From Cudoniella acicularis (taxonomy: Eukaryota > Ascomycota > Leotiomycetes > Helotiales > Helotiaceae), in the NCBI GenBank assembly GCA_013054445.1, contig JAAMPI010001007.1:1-21295 (forward strand): DNA of 21,295 nucleotides. Direction: 5' to 3'. The notes under the pieces were generated by a model. That model did no database searches. It was not told where the DNA came from and worked only from the letters and a program-made list of their open reading frames with translations. The position numbers and the translations under genes are program-made. Below, piece after piece: positions 1 through 9,219 of the stretch (positions are counted from its first letter, which is position 1; each line of letters begins with the position of its first letter).

Positions 1-500
1 ATATTAAGGTAGTCAAGCGAGGGTGTGCGAGGCATCATAAGGCATTCTTCCTCCTTTAATAAGCGAGAATCTACCCCACGATACACTTAGTTACCCTATA
101 GAAACAGACCCTTTAAAGTAATAGCCTTAAACCCTACTACAACCTATTCTTAATAATTTAAAGAATATAATAATATAGGTGTTTTTAAATTTATAAATTT
201 ACGTTAATTAGTTATGTTATAATTAGTACTTATATATAGTTAAAAATATTCCTAAGTAATTTTCTTAGCGAAATAAAGCGGCGTTATTAAATTTATATGC
301 GTCTTTGCTGGTGCTTTGTTGCCTGTCGCCATAATAATCGTACCCCTAACATCGTGCGTCTTCGCACGCTGCGGCTGTTTCTCATATTACGGCTTGATTA
401 TCTTTCTTCTTCTATATAACCCTAACCCTGTCTCTAACCCGAATTCTTCTGTGAAAGAATAGGTAACTGAGGATAAAGGCCACAAGTGTAGCAATAGACT
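1..500. other. AT-rich, RIP-like decayed DNA with no gene
   Basis: This block is AT-rich with many TpA steps, runs such as TATATATA, and stops in every frame. That is the texture left by repeat-induced point mutation (CpA to TpA) in old repeats. No transposase or reverse transcriptase motif could be read through it. Two telomere-like units (CCCTAACCCT) lie near 420 but do not form an array. From 500 to 1050 the base composition is more ordinary, but no supported gene was found. The longest open stretch there (510-1010, +) starts at GTG and resembles no family I know. Confidence 0.55.
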
Positions 501-1050
501 TAGTAGTTAGTGAAGAATAGGCAATATAGTGGCGAAAGGTCTCCGAAGCAATGGCGACCAAATAGTGACTTAGAATTCAAACTTCAGCCTGGCCATCTTC
601 AAGGATATGGCCGTGCGTGCTCTCTTATATACACAACTGCCATGCCATGCTGTGACCTTCGCCGGCCGGCCAGAATACCTCCGGCCTGCAGGCTGCTTCT
701 TCCAATAGATATCGCATTCTCCGTGCCCAACCAGGCGCTGCAGCCACGGCTGCCACCGGTTGGGGACCCTATGCTGCGTGATCCTTCACATTACAGGTAC
801 AAAACATTACTAACCCTAAGAGACATAGCCGGGTCCTTTGTCTGTTCCTTTGTCTATTCTACAGTGAACGTAATTATCAGGTATCAAGTCAAAATCAGCG
901 TTGGCAGTAAGAAGTCTCTAAGAAACGCGGCCCACTCTCACAAGATACATAAACGGCGAGATCAAGGCAAGAGCTATCAGTTAAAGATGCCTGGACTATA
1001 TCAATTCTAAAGGCACCTATGGCTAAACTCTGTCCAGTGTGTGACATTCA

Positions 1051-2169
1051 TCAAGCCGAACTGATTGAAACTTTCTCGCTCTCCAAATATTCCATGCTCA
1101 GTGGGTAATCCAGATAGCCCACCGTTGAGTTGCTGACATAGAAGGTCTTACGGTCGTACGCATTAAGCTCTAGGCCCTCCTTGATCCTATATACCAGATC
1201 CGGGTTTGCAATGAAGTATCTCCCAAACATGACCACAATATCCCTGCCCGGATGCTCTTCATCGACAAGCTTCCGTGCATCCGCTGGCTTATACCCTCCG
1301 GCAACAAGGATGGGTCCCCTCCAGAGCCTGTATGCAAAGTCTAGCTGGTCGTTGCCTTCGAAATCCTCGCCACCGGACATCCGCGATTCGATCAAGTGAA
1401 GGTACGCGAGATTTAACTGGCTGGCTTTGTTGATGATGTCCGTAAATTGCGGGATTGGATCCTCCATCCTCATGCCCTGGAACGGACTCCAGGGGCTTAG
1501 ACGGAGCCCCACAGCCTCTGGGCCAACTGCATCGGCCATAGCCTTCATAACGTCGTTGAGAAAGCGAGACCTGTTTTCCACACTACCACCATACTCGTCG
1601 TCACGCTTATTACTAACGTCTTGAATAAATTGATCGATGAGGTAGCCGTTTGCGCCGTGGCACTCGACACCGTCAAACCCTGCGCTAATTGCATTCTCTG
1701 AGGCTTTCGCGAAGTCTCGAACCGTTTGCTTGATCTCTTGGATAGTCATAGCTCGTGGTAACGGGGAGTCTTCGTCGATCGGAAGGGCGCTAGGTGCTAT
1801 GATGTTGATTCCCTCTCTCTTAGCCACCTCGGCATCGGCGGCACGGCCCATTGCAAACAGCTGACAGAATATGAAGCAGCCTTTGTTGTGGACTTCGTCG
1901 GTGATCGCTCTCCACGCGGTGACTTGGTCTTGGCTCCAAATCCCTGGCGTGTTAACGAAGCCGCCGCAGGCTGATGGCGATACTAAGGTGCCCTCTGTAA
2001 TGATCAAGGTGCCAGGAACAGAGGCCCGTTGGCCGTAATATTCCTTCATCAAAGGCGTCGGCACGCGGCCGTTAGTCGCTCGGAAGCGAGTGAGTGAAGG
2101 CATCCCCACCCGGTGCTTCACTTCCACATTGCCTATTTTCAAAGGCTTGAAAAGGCGCGATTCAGCCAT
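1051..2169 (-). CDS. Old Yellow Enzyme family NAD(P)H:flavin oxidoreductase
   Basis: A single-exon 372-aa protein, full length for the family. Old Yellow Enzymes are FMN-containing TIM barrels that use NADPH to reduce activated C=C bonds of enones and related electrophiles. Signature positions are present: LFKPLKIG at the N terminus; MPSLTRFRA (residues 23-31) with the flavin-contacting Thr27; CQLFAMGR (102-109) with Gln103; the substrate-binding HGANGYLIDQF (171-181) with His171, Asn174 and proton-donor Tyr176; the YGGSVENRSRF block (193-203); Arg223 in GLRLSPWSPF; and the phosphate-binding GGY (291-293) and FGRYFIANPDL (315-325). The start is the ATG at 2169. An in-frame TTG six bases upstream is open but less likely. 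No signal peptide is seen, so it is probably cytosolic. The next gene on the same strand is a regulator-like gene about 630 bp upstream. The true substrate cannot be told; fungal relatives include detoxifying reductases and ergot-pathway EasA-type enzymes. Confidence 0.95.
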   Translation of the reverse strand: MAESRLFKPLKIGNVEVKHRVGMPSLTRFRATNGRVPTPLMKEYYGQRASVPGTLIITEGTLVSPSACGGFVNTPGIWSQDQVTAWRAITDEVHNKGCFIFCQLFAMGRAADAEVAKREGINIIAPSALPIDEDSPLPRAMTIQEIKQTVRDFAKASENAISAGFDGVECHGANGYLIDQFIQDVSNKRDDEYGGSVENRSRFLNDVMKAMADAVGPEAVGLRLSPWSPFQGMRMEDPIPQFTDIINKASQLNLAYLHLIESRMSGGEDFEGNDQLDFAYRLWRGPILVAGGYKPADARKLVDEEHPGRDIVVMFGRYFIANPDLVYRIKEGLELNAYDRKTFYVSNSTVGYLDYPLSMEYLESEKVSISSA

Positions 2170-2802
2170 AATCAAAGATTTATGGACGTTCGTCTGGGTT
2201 ATAGTAAGATCTTTCGCCTTTTGTATTAGGGAAGTTTTGTCTGCCGGTTGTTTGGGTATCTAGGAGACGAACATCTCAACTACTTGGACTGTGAGGTTTT
2301 ATACTATTTGGCCTCGCAACTCAATGAAAACACACCGTGGTCAAACCAATGTGATGCCTAGAAGGATTTATCTATTTTAGACCGCTTCGAAACTATGAAT
2401 GCTTAGTTTTACCAATCAAGGAGCTGAGATACTTCCAATCAAGGAGCGCAGATACTGTTAGTTAGGGCAAAGAGATTTTTCCGAATAAGGAAAGTGGGTA
2501 TTTCCATTTATGGAAATGACCTGCGTCCGAAAAGGGGTTCAGGCCATGTTGAATTACTCCGATTGGTGTGTGCAAGATCCACATTTACTGGACGCGATGC
2601 AAGTTTTGTTACGCGAGATGTGGACTGCAGCACCTGGCAAGTAATCTCCTCTGAATCATCCGGTACATAATATCGGCAACGAACAAAGTCGTTCCGATTC
2701 TGAAATGCTTTCACTAGCGACCGAAAAGGCCGCTGGCCCTAGCCATCATGTCAGAAACTCCCCACATAACTATAACCCTAGGAATACAAATAATGAACCA
2801 GT
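2170..2802. other. Intergenic region between the oxidoreductase and the PF11951-type gene
   Basis: About 630 bp with no convincing gene. It holds the 5' flank of the minus-strand oxidoreductase and the 3' flank of the minus-strand PF11951-type gene. A 22-bp near-exact tandem duplication lies at 2412-2456. The minus-strand open stretch at 2508-2714 is short and matches no family I recognise. Confidence 0.5.
2412..2456. repeat. Two-copy tandem repeat, 23-bp period
   Basis: The 22-bp unit at 2412-2433 (beginning CCAATCAAGGAG and ending GATACT) recurs at 2435-2456 with two substitutions (CTGA versus CGCA in the middle). Each copy begins with a CCAAT pentamer. It lies about 240 bp upstream of the oxidoreductase start, so it may sit in the promoter, but no function is shown. 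Confidence 0.75.
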
Positions 2803-4616
2803 TTAGATCGAGATTTCTTCCCAGAGCACTTTGACATGCGACATGAACGCGTTATCTGACCAAATAAATTGTTTTAAGATTTCAAGCAGTTCCGGCCATG
2901 ACCTGTACAAGCCTCCGAACCTGGAAGTGTCGTTCCAGCGCAGGAGTAAGACATAGTCAGAGCGTATAACTCCTGTTGGGGCAAACGCCCCGCCGATATA
3001 CAGGAGCCAGAGTAGCAAATCAGGGTGATCATCCCATATTGGGTCATCGTTTACTTGTTGTAGTTTGCGGAGTAATTGTAAGGAAACGTGAGACTATGAA
3101 GTCCAAAGTCAGCACATTTCTAGGTTAGACTAGGGAATTGGTTTAGCATCGCTTCGAGTACATTTGGAACAAGGTTTTCTCGATGAGAGCAAGACAAGCA
3201 ACTGATAAAGAGCGCAATCCATATGGCTGACGTACAGGAATCACTAAAGCGCACCAAACCTTGCAGCATAGCATACTCGAGCATAGATATGCCGCAAGAT
3301 AACAACACTCCAAGACACAAGAAAGATTCTCTAAGCCCACTAGCCGGGACTGGATAGATGCTTGGTGATTATTGATATGTGCCATCGATAGTATATCCCA
3401 GCTTGCGGAACGGGTAAAGTCTCGAATGCACTGTAATGCATGTATATCTTCGAGCACTTCAATAAACTCTTTGCTTAGTAAGTGGAACCGCGCCTGGAAT
3501 CCTGGTGGCAGCCGAAAAAAGCTTGGGGAGAATGGATCTCTTCTCCATTGAAGCTCGGCGAAAGTCGTGTGATCAACCACCCGGCTAGATCCTGTCATAA
3601 TTGAGGAATTCAAGTCTTGCCTATTGGCCAATGTAAGAGTGAGTCAGTCACCCAAACTATTGCCTTATAGCTTACCAAAATATGGCCCGTTTGATTCCGC
3701 CGGTGAGATATATTCCTTCTGACCGACAGATATCAAGCAGCTGGTGTATTGCCCTCATGTGAAGTTGAACTTGAAATTGCATCCCAAGGCGAGCCTAGAT
3801 CATCAAAATATCAGTCTTTCGCAGCTCTAAGCTTGAGACACTTGGAAAATATAAAGGGAAAGGCTAGCAGACCTCCACACCAGCTAGCAGCAAAATGGCC
3901 CCAATGGTCGATACCGAAGTAGCCCTGTCCAGGGAACTCATCCTTTCACGAATATAACTCATTGCCTGACTCTGGTACCCGAGACACTCTCGATCGATGC
4001 TTCCCTCAGTCGCCGTAATTGCAAATGTGAGCATGACGGCATTCAGAAGAGCAGGATCATCTAACCCAGTTTGGAAAACTGAGCGAAAGCTTTGAAAAGA
4101 AAGCTCGTCCGCAACACTAAAGACTGGCTCAGCAGCCTGCCTAGCTTTGTCTAAACCGTTTAGTATAAGTGTGTTCGAGGCAGTTTTCAGCGACTGGGCG
4201 GAGCTTACAGTTACTAAGCAGCGCCTGCAACCTCGATGAATCTACAGCAAGCACCTTGAACGGATCAAGCATGCCCGCAGACAGGGAGAAGGTCGGCGCG
4301 ACAAGAGTTTGGGTACGTGTTATTTTGCTCCCTAATCTCCTAGGGTAATCTTTCGAAGTCGATACACGGAAATTGCCCCTTGACTCTTGCTGCAGCTTTC
4401 GTTTGTTCTCGAGTGCTTGCTTCACAGCATGCGATCGGGCTCGGCGCCTCACTTTCTGGTCCTTCGCGTCATCTGGATTGCGGATTGAGATGAACTGAAA
4501 TTTCCCATCTGAGAAGAGTTAGCAGCTAGACAACGAGAGATTGCCTGAATATGCTTCGGCCTACCTGCAACGGGTTCATTGTCGACTTCTGCGGAGGGAT
4601 GACTTATTGACACCAT
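2803..4616 (-). CDS. PF11951-type fungal transcription-factor-like protein (six exons)
   Basis: Exons on the minus strand are 4616-4565, 4508-4209, 4150-3873, 3794-3676, 3620-3236 and 3093-2803. Together they give one uninterrupted 474-aa frame. Introns are 56, 58, 78, 55 and 142 nt. Donors are GTAGGC, GTAAGC, GTCTGC, GTAAGC and GTACGT, and all acceptors are AG. Branch-like sites include GCTAAC, TACTAAA and GCTGAC. The N terminus carries GKFQFISIRNPDD (19-31) followed by the basic RRRARSHAVKQ (38-48), then a DPF motif near residue 95. Exons 4-5 carry GIKRAIFWQDLNSSIMTGSS and RRDPFSPSFFRLPPGF, and the last exon has LLLWLLYIGGAFAPTG. These fit the fungal-specific transcription factor domain group, in which many members lack a zinc cluster. 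No Cys6 motif is present, so DNA binding is unproven. The GTCTGC donor of intron 3 is the weakest splice call. The gene appears intact. Confidence 0.85.
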
Positions 4617-5085
4617 TGCACAGGGCCACTAATGCGAAATTGGCAGTTAGATTATGAAGGTATGAAGTGGGTTATTTTCTTGAAAATGCGTAGCTTTACC
4701 TACGTAAGCATGCTATGGCGTGGTCTAGGTAACAAAATAGCGCGTTTCTACGCCGATTTCTGCTCACTGTGGGTCTTCTGCACAGTAGCAGCTTACAAAT
4801 CAGAATTATCTGTAATAACGCCCCTGCGCAGTGTACAGCACTGTAAAGTCTGTGGTCTCATGTCTCGATCACGGAAGCCTTAGTTTCAAATTTCTTGGGG
4901 CGCATACAGTACGGTACAGGTCTCGCAAAAGTGCCCTCATTTCACCATACACTGTGTTCGAATGCCGCTTATCGTTGGCGAAATAAGCGAGAGCCAGATC
5001 GTGGAAATTGCAATGTGTTGCTTCACTCTGGAACCGTATTCTTCAGTCCACCCGCACGTCAGCTATATGGTATCTCGAGCTTACA
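4617..5085. other. Intergenic region upstream of the PF11951-type gene
   Basis: About 470 bp between the minus-strand PF11951-type gene and the plus-strand broken frame that follows. Short open stretches occur on the plus strand, but none has a good start, length or family match. It presumably contains the promoter of the minus-strand gene. No specific site was recognised. Confidence 0.4.
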
Positions 5086-5556
5086 ATGTTCCTTACGGTC
5101 CTCGTTGGCGAGGAAGAGGAGCTGAAGTATCGCTTCAGCGACCGCTCTCTTGAATCCGTCGCCGCCGCCCCCGTCATCACGCTCTAGAGCTACATCTAGT
5201 CCTGTGCTTTCCTCCTGGACTGCACGTCACACAGCTATTTCTCCCCGTATGGCTGCAAGTCGGCGCCGCTGCGGAACGCCCGGCTCGACAACATCATCAA
5301 CCTGCAGAAGCTGCTCGAGGACGGGCGCTACAACGTCTACCGCATCCGACACCAGCCGCAGCGAAAATCTCTCCGCGTAGTGCGGCTCTGGATGGCGCTC
5401 TGGGTCTTGTTCACGTGGCTCTGCTTTGGTGGAACCTTAGCGATGCTGTTATACCACGGGAATGTTGATACTTTCCAATCCTCAAGCTCACGTGATCAAT
5501 GCCGCCTTTGCTCAGGCTTGCTCAGGCTCGGCTCAGCTTCAGCTCACGTCTGCTAG
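5086..5556 (+). pseudogene. Unidentified GC-rich coding remnant with two in-frame TAG codons
   Basis: From the ATG at 5086 a frame runs to a TAG at 5554-5556, interrupted only by TAG at 5185-5187 and 5197-5199. Both stops would be Gln codons before a single C-to-T change. The stretch is clearly more GC-rich than the sequence around it, with codon-like third-position C/G bias. The translation includes YFSPYGCKSAPLRNARLDN, LQKLLEDGRYNVYRIRH, and one hydrophobic segment, RLWMALWVLFTWLCFGGTLA (about residues 105-124), that could span a membrane. I do not recognise the family. It may be a fragment of a larger gene or a remnant of transferred or repeated DNA. Spliced alternatives that skip the stops cannot be excluded. 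Confidence 0.45.
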
Positions 5557-6491
5557 AAATCAAGTTTTAACGAGGGGCCCGAAAAGGCCTCTCTTCCAGC
5601 CAGGGATCCCAATATGTTACCACTACACCATGCCGACAGATACGGAGACCATAATCCAGGAGGATACTTTCGTCTCCCTGTTCTAAAAATGGCCATCTCC
5701 TCTTGCCTTCGCAACTTTCCTCTCTATATTCTCTACCGTCTTCTCTTCTCCCATCTTCTCACCTATCTTCTCACCTACCCCTGTGATCCCTCTCCTAGCG
5801 AGCAAGAACTTTCTTCTTGTTTCTATCGTAATTAGGATCTAAAGCTAAGGAAGGAAGTGAGATGTAAGAAAAACTCTGCTAATATATACGGGCGTGGTCG
5901 TGTGAATGCAGCAAGCGAGTCAACGTAATTCGTTGTTTCAAACCCCACATCAATCTGCTATGCAGTTAGGTCACGTGACGCTGCTTCCACTGTTACATTG
6001 ACCAGGATAGATCTAAATCGGCTCTGGCAAGGACCTCCGTAAGTTTAATAAGGGAATTGGAAAGGGTACTATAACGAAATTTGGTTAGGTTTGAAGAGGT
6101 GGCTATGTTCTAGATAGTAGGCATCTATAATTTATATATATATATGGACGCGGAAACAATACCTAATTCTTAAGGTGTTAGAAAAGGATACCCTACGTAG
6201 GCTCCGGCTAACTTAACGGCATGCTTAGGGACTTAGGGCGCAGCTTAGGTTATAGTAGCGACTGTCTATATCTAAAGACGGAAACAGAAAACACTTATAT
6301 CTAAGCGATAAAGTCGTAGATGAGAAGAGGGACAACTAGTTACTCTACTACTTATTAGGCGGCCTGCCCTACCTCACCGATTACTAAGCGAGGAAGCCTG
6401 CGAACATTTCATAATGAAGAACAAAGCTAGCAAAGTTGTTTCTATAGAATGCCAAGCTGGCACTCTGAAACAGCCAGAACGCCTATGAGTT
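5557..6491. other. Decayed AT-rich intergenic DNA
   Basis: About 930 bp with no gene. It begins with CT-rich low-complexity sequence (TCTTCTC-type runs at 5740-5800). From about 5860 it becomes AT-rich, with a short (TA)n run near 6135-6145 and abundant TpA, like the RIP-type tract at the left edge. No terminal inverted repeats or transposase motifs were found in it. Confidence 0.5.
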
Positions 6492-8432
6492 TTATATACA
6501 CGACCAAGCACTTGAAACGAGCCTCTTGAACACCGATCTTTGCTGAGGTTGAGCCTTCTCCCGCGCTTTCTCCCGCGCCTTCCAGCGTTCCCGCATCAGC
6601 TTGTGCCAAGCTTCCCACTCGTCGAAGGTAAGCGGTCCATCAAGAGCAACCTCAAGCAACAATCTCTTCTCCTCGGCCACTCCTCTCCTGCCTTCTCTAG
6701 TTTCCTTGGCCCGACGACTAAGCTCTGCATTCATCTCGGTGCTGAAATCCGGACATGTTACCCTCACAAAGCCGTCGGCGGCATCAACCTCACGTAACGA
6801 AACTTCGCACACAAGGCGGATGGAATTCTGCATCGCCCAAGTAGGCTCCCCAAACCAGTTAGGGCCGTTCGGAGCACCCGAGCAGAGCTCAAGGCGGTGT
6901 ATGTTTCTGTTTCGTTGTTGGAGGTAGGTAAAAAGCTGACGGGCTGTAGAAACAGTGACATCCGGCGTTCCCGGTAGCTCGAACCATAGTTGGATACTTC
7001 GCAGGCACGGAAAGCTCGCAATGATATCGAGCGTGCTATAGGGCCAGGCCTTCTTGGTTTCGTCCCTGGCAATATCTAAGGCTAGCTCCTCGAGATGGGG
7101 GAGGCCGTTGCACAAGGCGACTAGATCTGCATCAGTCACGAGACTGCCGGCCGGCCATGGCTCCAAGCGATGGACCGTCAGTTTGCGCAGCGCCGATCCG
7201 TGGCGGGTAATGGCAGTATGTTTGTTGCCGATATAGCTCCAAGTGGGGATGCTCAGGAGCTCCAGCGCTATAGGAATCTGCTCTAGGAACGCGGTCCTAT
7301 CCCAGAAGAGGTTGAAAGAGTCCTTGAAGTCAATTTCTTTCAGAGCCGTTAGTTTCGGAGCGATTTCCTCCGCTAGGGCAGAGGGGATATCATTTAACCT
7401 GTGCAATCGCGACCAATCGAACGTCTGGGCCCAATACTGAATCTCGTTGTCCTTCGCGGGATACCCGGTACAGTACATACCACGAAGAGCTGCCGTCGGC
7501 ACGCGGCCCCACGGATACTCAGCGACGCCGAGCTCTTCCAACGCTGGCGGTCTTTCGCCGCCCGACAGGCCCAGCCCGCAGTACGGCGCCCTCGGCCCGG
7601 GCCCATCCGCGACGCCGTGGGGATGATGCGAGGGCTGCCAGACAAAGAGCCGTGGGATGCGGGCGAGACGCGGGCATGAGAGCAGCACCTGTTTCAAGAC
7701 GCCTAGCGTAGCTAAACACTCTTGCCCGTCGACGAAGCCGACGTTGACCGACAGGGAGAAGAGGTTCTGGTTGTCAATGAGCTGGGCGAGGAACGCGCGC
7801 GCCCGGTCGTGCGGCTCGTCCTTGACCGCGACGGATGTGTGGAGGCGTGTACGCGTGGGCACGTGATTGAGTAAGTCACGTGGGATGGGTGCAGGCACGT
7901 GCCAGCGCCACTCACGGTACTTATTGATGGGCGGGTGCGTGTCCACGTGCCATTGGTCCATGTGCCAGTGCAGGTCACGCAATCCAGTCATGCTAGGCAA
8001 CATGTCGGCCAGGCGGCTCAAGATCTCATCCCCTTCCTCCTCCTTCTGCGTTCTCACTTCGAGCACGCGGACGGCGGGCTGCAGAAGATTGCGTGCGAGG
8101 ACATCAAGGCGGCTCCGCGCTTGGCTGCGCTTATCCTGGTGCAAGTCGATGTGCACTGTGTGGTGCTGGACGTGGCGCGCTTTCTAGTAGAAGGCGGAGC
8201 TGAGCAAGGCCACCGTGCGCAAATTGATATCGTCGACAAAGCTAAGGACCAGCAGCACTACGTCGTCAGGCAGTTGCGCCAGTGAGGGCCGTCCTGGGTC
8301 GAGAGGCACCGGCGTGCGAGCGGTGATGGTGATGTGTATAGGCACGTGCTCAGTCTCATTCACATCCTGGGTCTGGAGCTGACTTTGGCGCTTGCGAGCG
8401 CGGGTGTTGAGATATGCGCGTACTCGAGCCAT
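6492..8432 (-). pseudogene. F-box protein gene with one in-frame TAG
   Basis: The start is the ATG at 8432, in a good initiation context (GCCATGG). The frame runs 646 codons to the TAA at 6492-6494, interrupted only by TAG at 8184-8186 (codon 83). An F-box follows a basic, polar N-terminal tail: PSLAQLPDDVVLLVLSFVDD (49-68), continuing as LRTVALLSSAFY, then the stop, then KARHVQHHTVHIDL in the same frame. The long C-terminal part has leucine-rich-repeat-like spacing (LPHLEELALDI, FPCLRSIQLWF, IHRLELCSG). The C terminus is charged (KAREKAREKAQ). F-box proteins bind Skp1 and supply targets to SCF ubiquitin ligases; the target here is unknown. The single stop could be a CAG-to-TAG RIP-type mutation, an assembly error, or a read-through codon. 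As written, translation gives 82 residues and cuts the F-box. Confidence 0.8.
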
Positions 8433-8770
8433 GGCGAAACGAAACTTGGTGTTGTGAAGGGATGTCAACGGAAGGTATGAATTGGATTTTGAATAGAACA
8501 CAGCGAGCGCACGGACCAAGTCTATGCCGTAAACGAAGCTGACTGGAATTTATAGGGGTGTCCTGCGTAAATAAACAGTTAGCGGCTTAGCATTTGACGA
8601 GAGTACTAACACCAACTTTATAGCAAGGCTTGGAATCAACTGTTGAAATAACGGAACCCGGAGTCGAGGGGAACAGCTTACTATACCATAGGGATATCAG
8701 GGTCGTCCGGATTTAGGAGTTTCCTTATAGGTTCCTTATACGAAGTGGGGAGTTCTGCTACGGTCCCAGC
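8433..8770. other. 5' flank of the F-box gene
   Basis: About 340 bp upstream of the minus-strand F-box gene. It presumably contains that gene's promoter. The open frame extends upstream of the chosen ATG to about 8519, so a longer N terminus is possible, but the residues added (YLPLTSLHNTKFRF) look non-conserved. No other feature was recognised. Confidence 0.4.
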
Positions 8771-9001
8771 GCACGCATGCTGACTTTCAGGGCATGCATG
8801 CTGAATTCCAGGGCACGCATACCGACTTTCAGGGCACGCACGCTGAATCGAGAGCCCGCGCGCTCACTTCCAGTGAGTGCGCTGAATTCAGGGCAGGGCT
8901 AGCGCACTGCCTTTCTTCGCGCGTATACTAAATCGTACGCTTACACTAAACTAAGAGCTTACGCGCTAAACTCTAGGGCCTATAAGTTAAACTAAGCGCT
9001 A
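8771..9001. repeat. Degenerate ~21-bp tandem array, decaying rightward
   Basis: Four adjacent 21-bp units at 8771, 8792, 8813 and 8834 share the pattern GCACGCATGCTGAMTTYCAGG. Two 19-bp variants follow at 8855 and 8874. Beyond about 8920 the same rhythm can still be followed as GCGTATACTAAAT, ACACTAAACTAAG and GCGCTAAACTCTAG. There the CTGAA core has become CTAAA and GCACGC has become GCTTAC or GCGTAT, which are mostly transition differences. The array lies just left of an AT-rich tract and the transposon. It is not coding in any frame I could support. Confidence 0.7.
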
Positions 9002-9165
9002 TAGATATATATATACTTATATTATAGTTTTAAAGAGTATAAAGCAAAGATATACCTTTTATTAAAAGAAGAAAGAGAAAGTTTTTAAAGTTTATATAAA
9101 TAAGAACTCTATTTATTAAGATATTAATATTTCTCTATAAGCTAGTAAATTACGATTCTATTATA
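9002..9165. other. AT-rich flank of the transposon
   Basis: About 160 bp of very AT-rich sequence (runs such as ATATATATATAC and TTTTATTAAAAG) between the tandem array and the transposon's left end. Unlike the right flank of the element, which has ordinary composition, this side looks already decayed. It ends in the TA at 9164-9165 that forms the left copy of the target-site duplication. Confidence 0.5.
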
Positions 9166-9215
9166 AGTCGGACCTCCTAGTAGTGGCCACCCCCCTAAAG
9201 TGGCCACCTCGCTAA
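9166..9215 (+). repeat. Left terminal inverted repeat of the Fot1-like element
   Basis: Begins AGTCGGACCTCCTAG and ends CACCTCGCTAA. It matches the reverse complement of 10948-10997 at 47 of 50 positions. The three differences are all transitions. It contains two copies of the 8-bp palindrome GTGGCCAC, at 9183-9190 and 9200-9207, 17 bp apart. Confidence 0.95.
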
Positions 9216-9219
9216 ATTC

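Noticed and set aside
417..440. Telomere-like CCCTAACCCT units
   Set aside because: Only two units plus one imperfect unit. This is too short for a telomere or an interstitial telomeric array.
510..1010. Open frame of 166 codons on the plus strand
   Set aside because: It begins at GTG, has no recognisable motif or family, and lies beside decayed DNA. It looks like chance.
5885..5965. Possible tRNA because of GTTTCAAACCCCAC, which resembles a B box
   Set aside because: The T-arm does not pair well, and no matching acceptor stem, A box or anticodon arm could be drawn.
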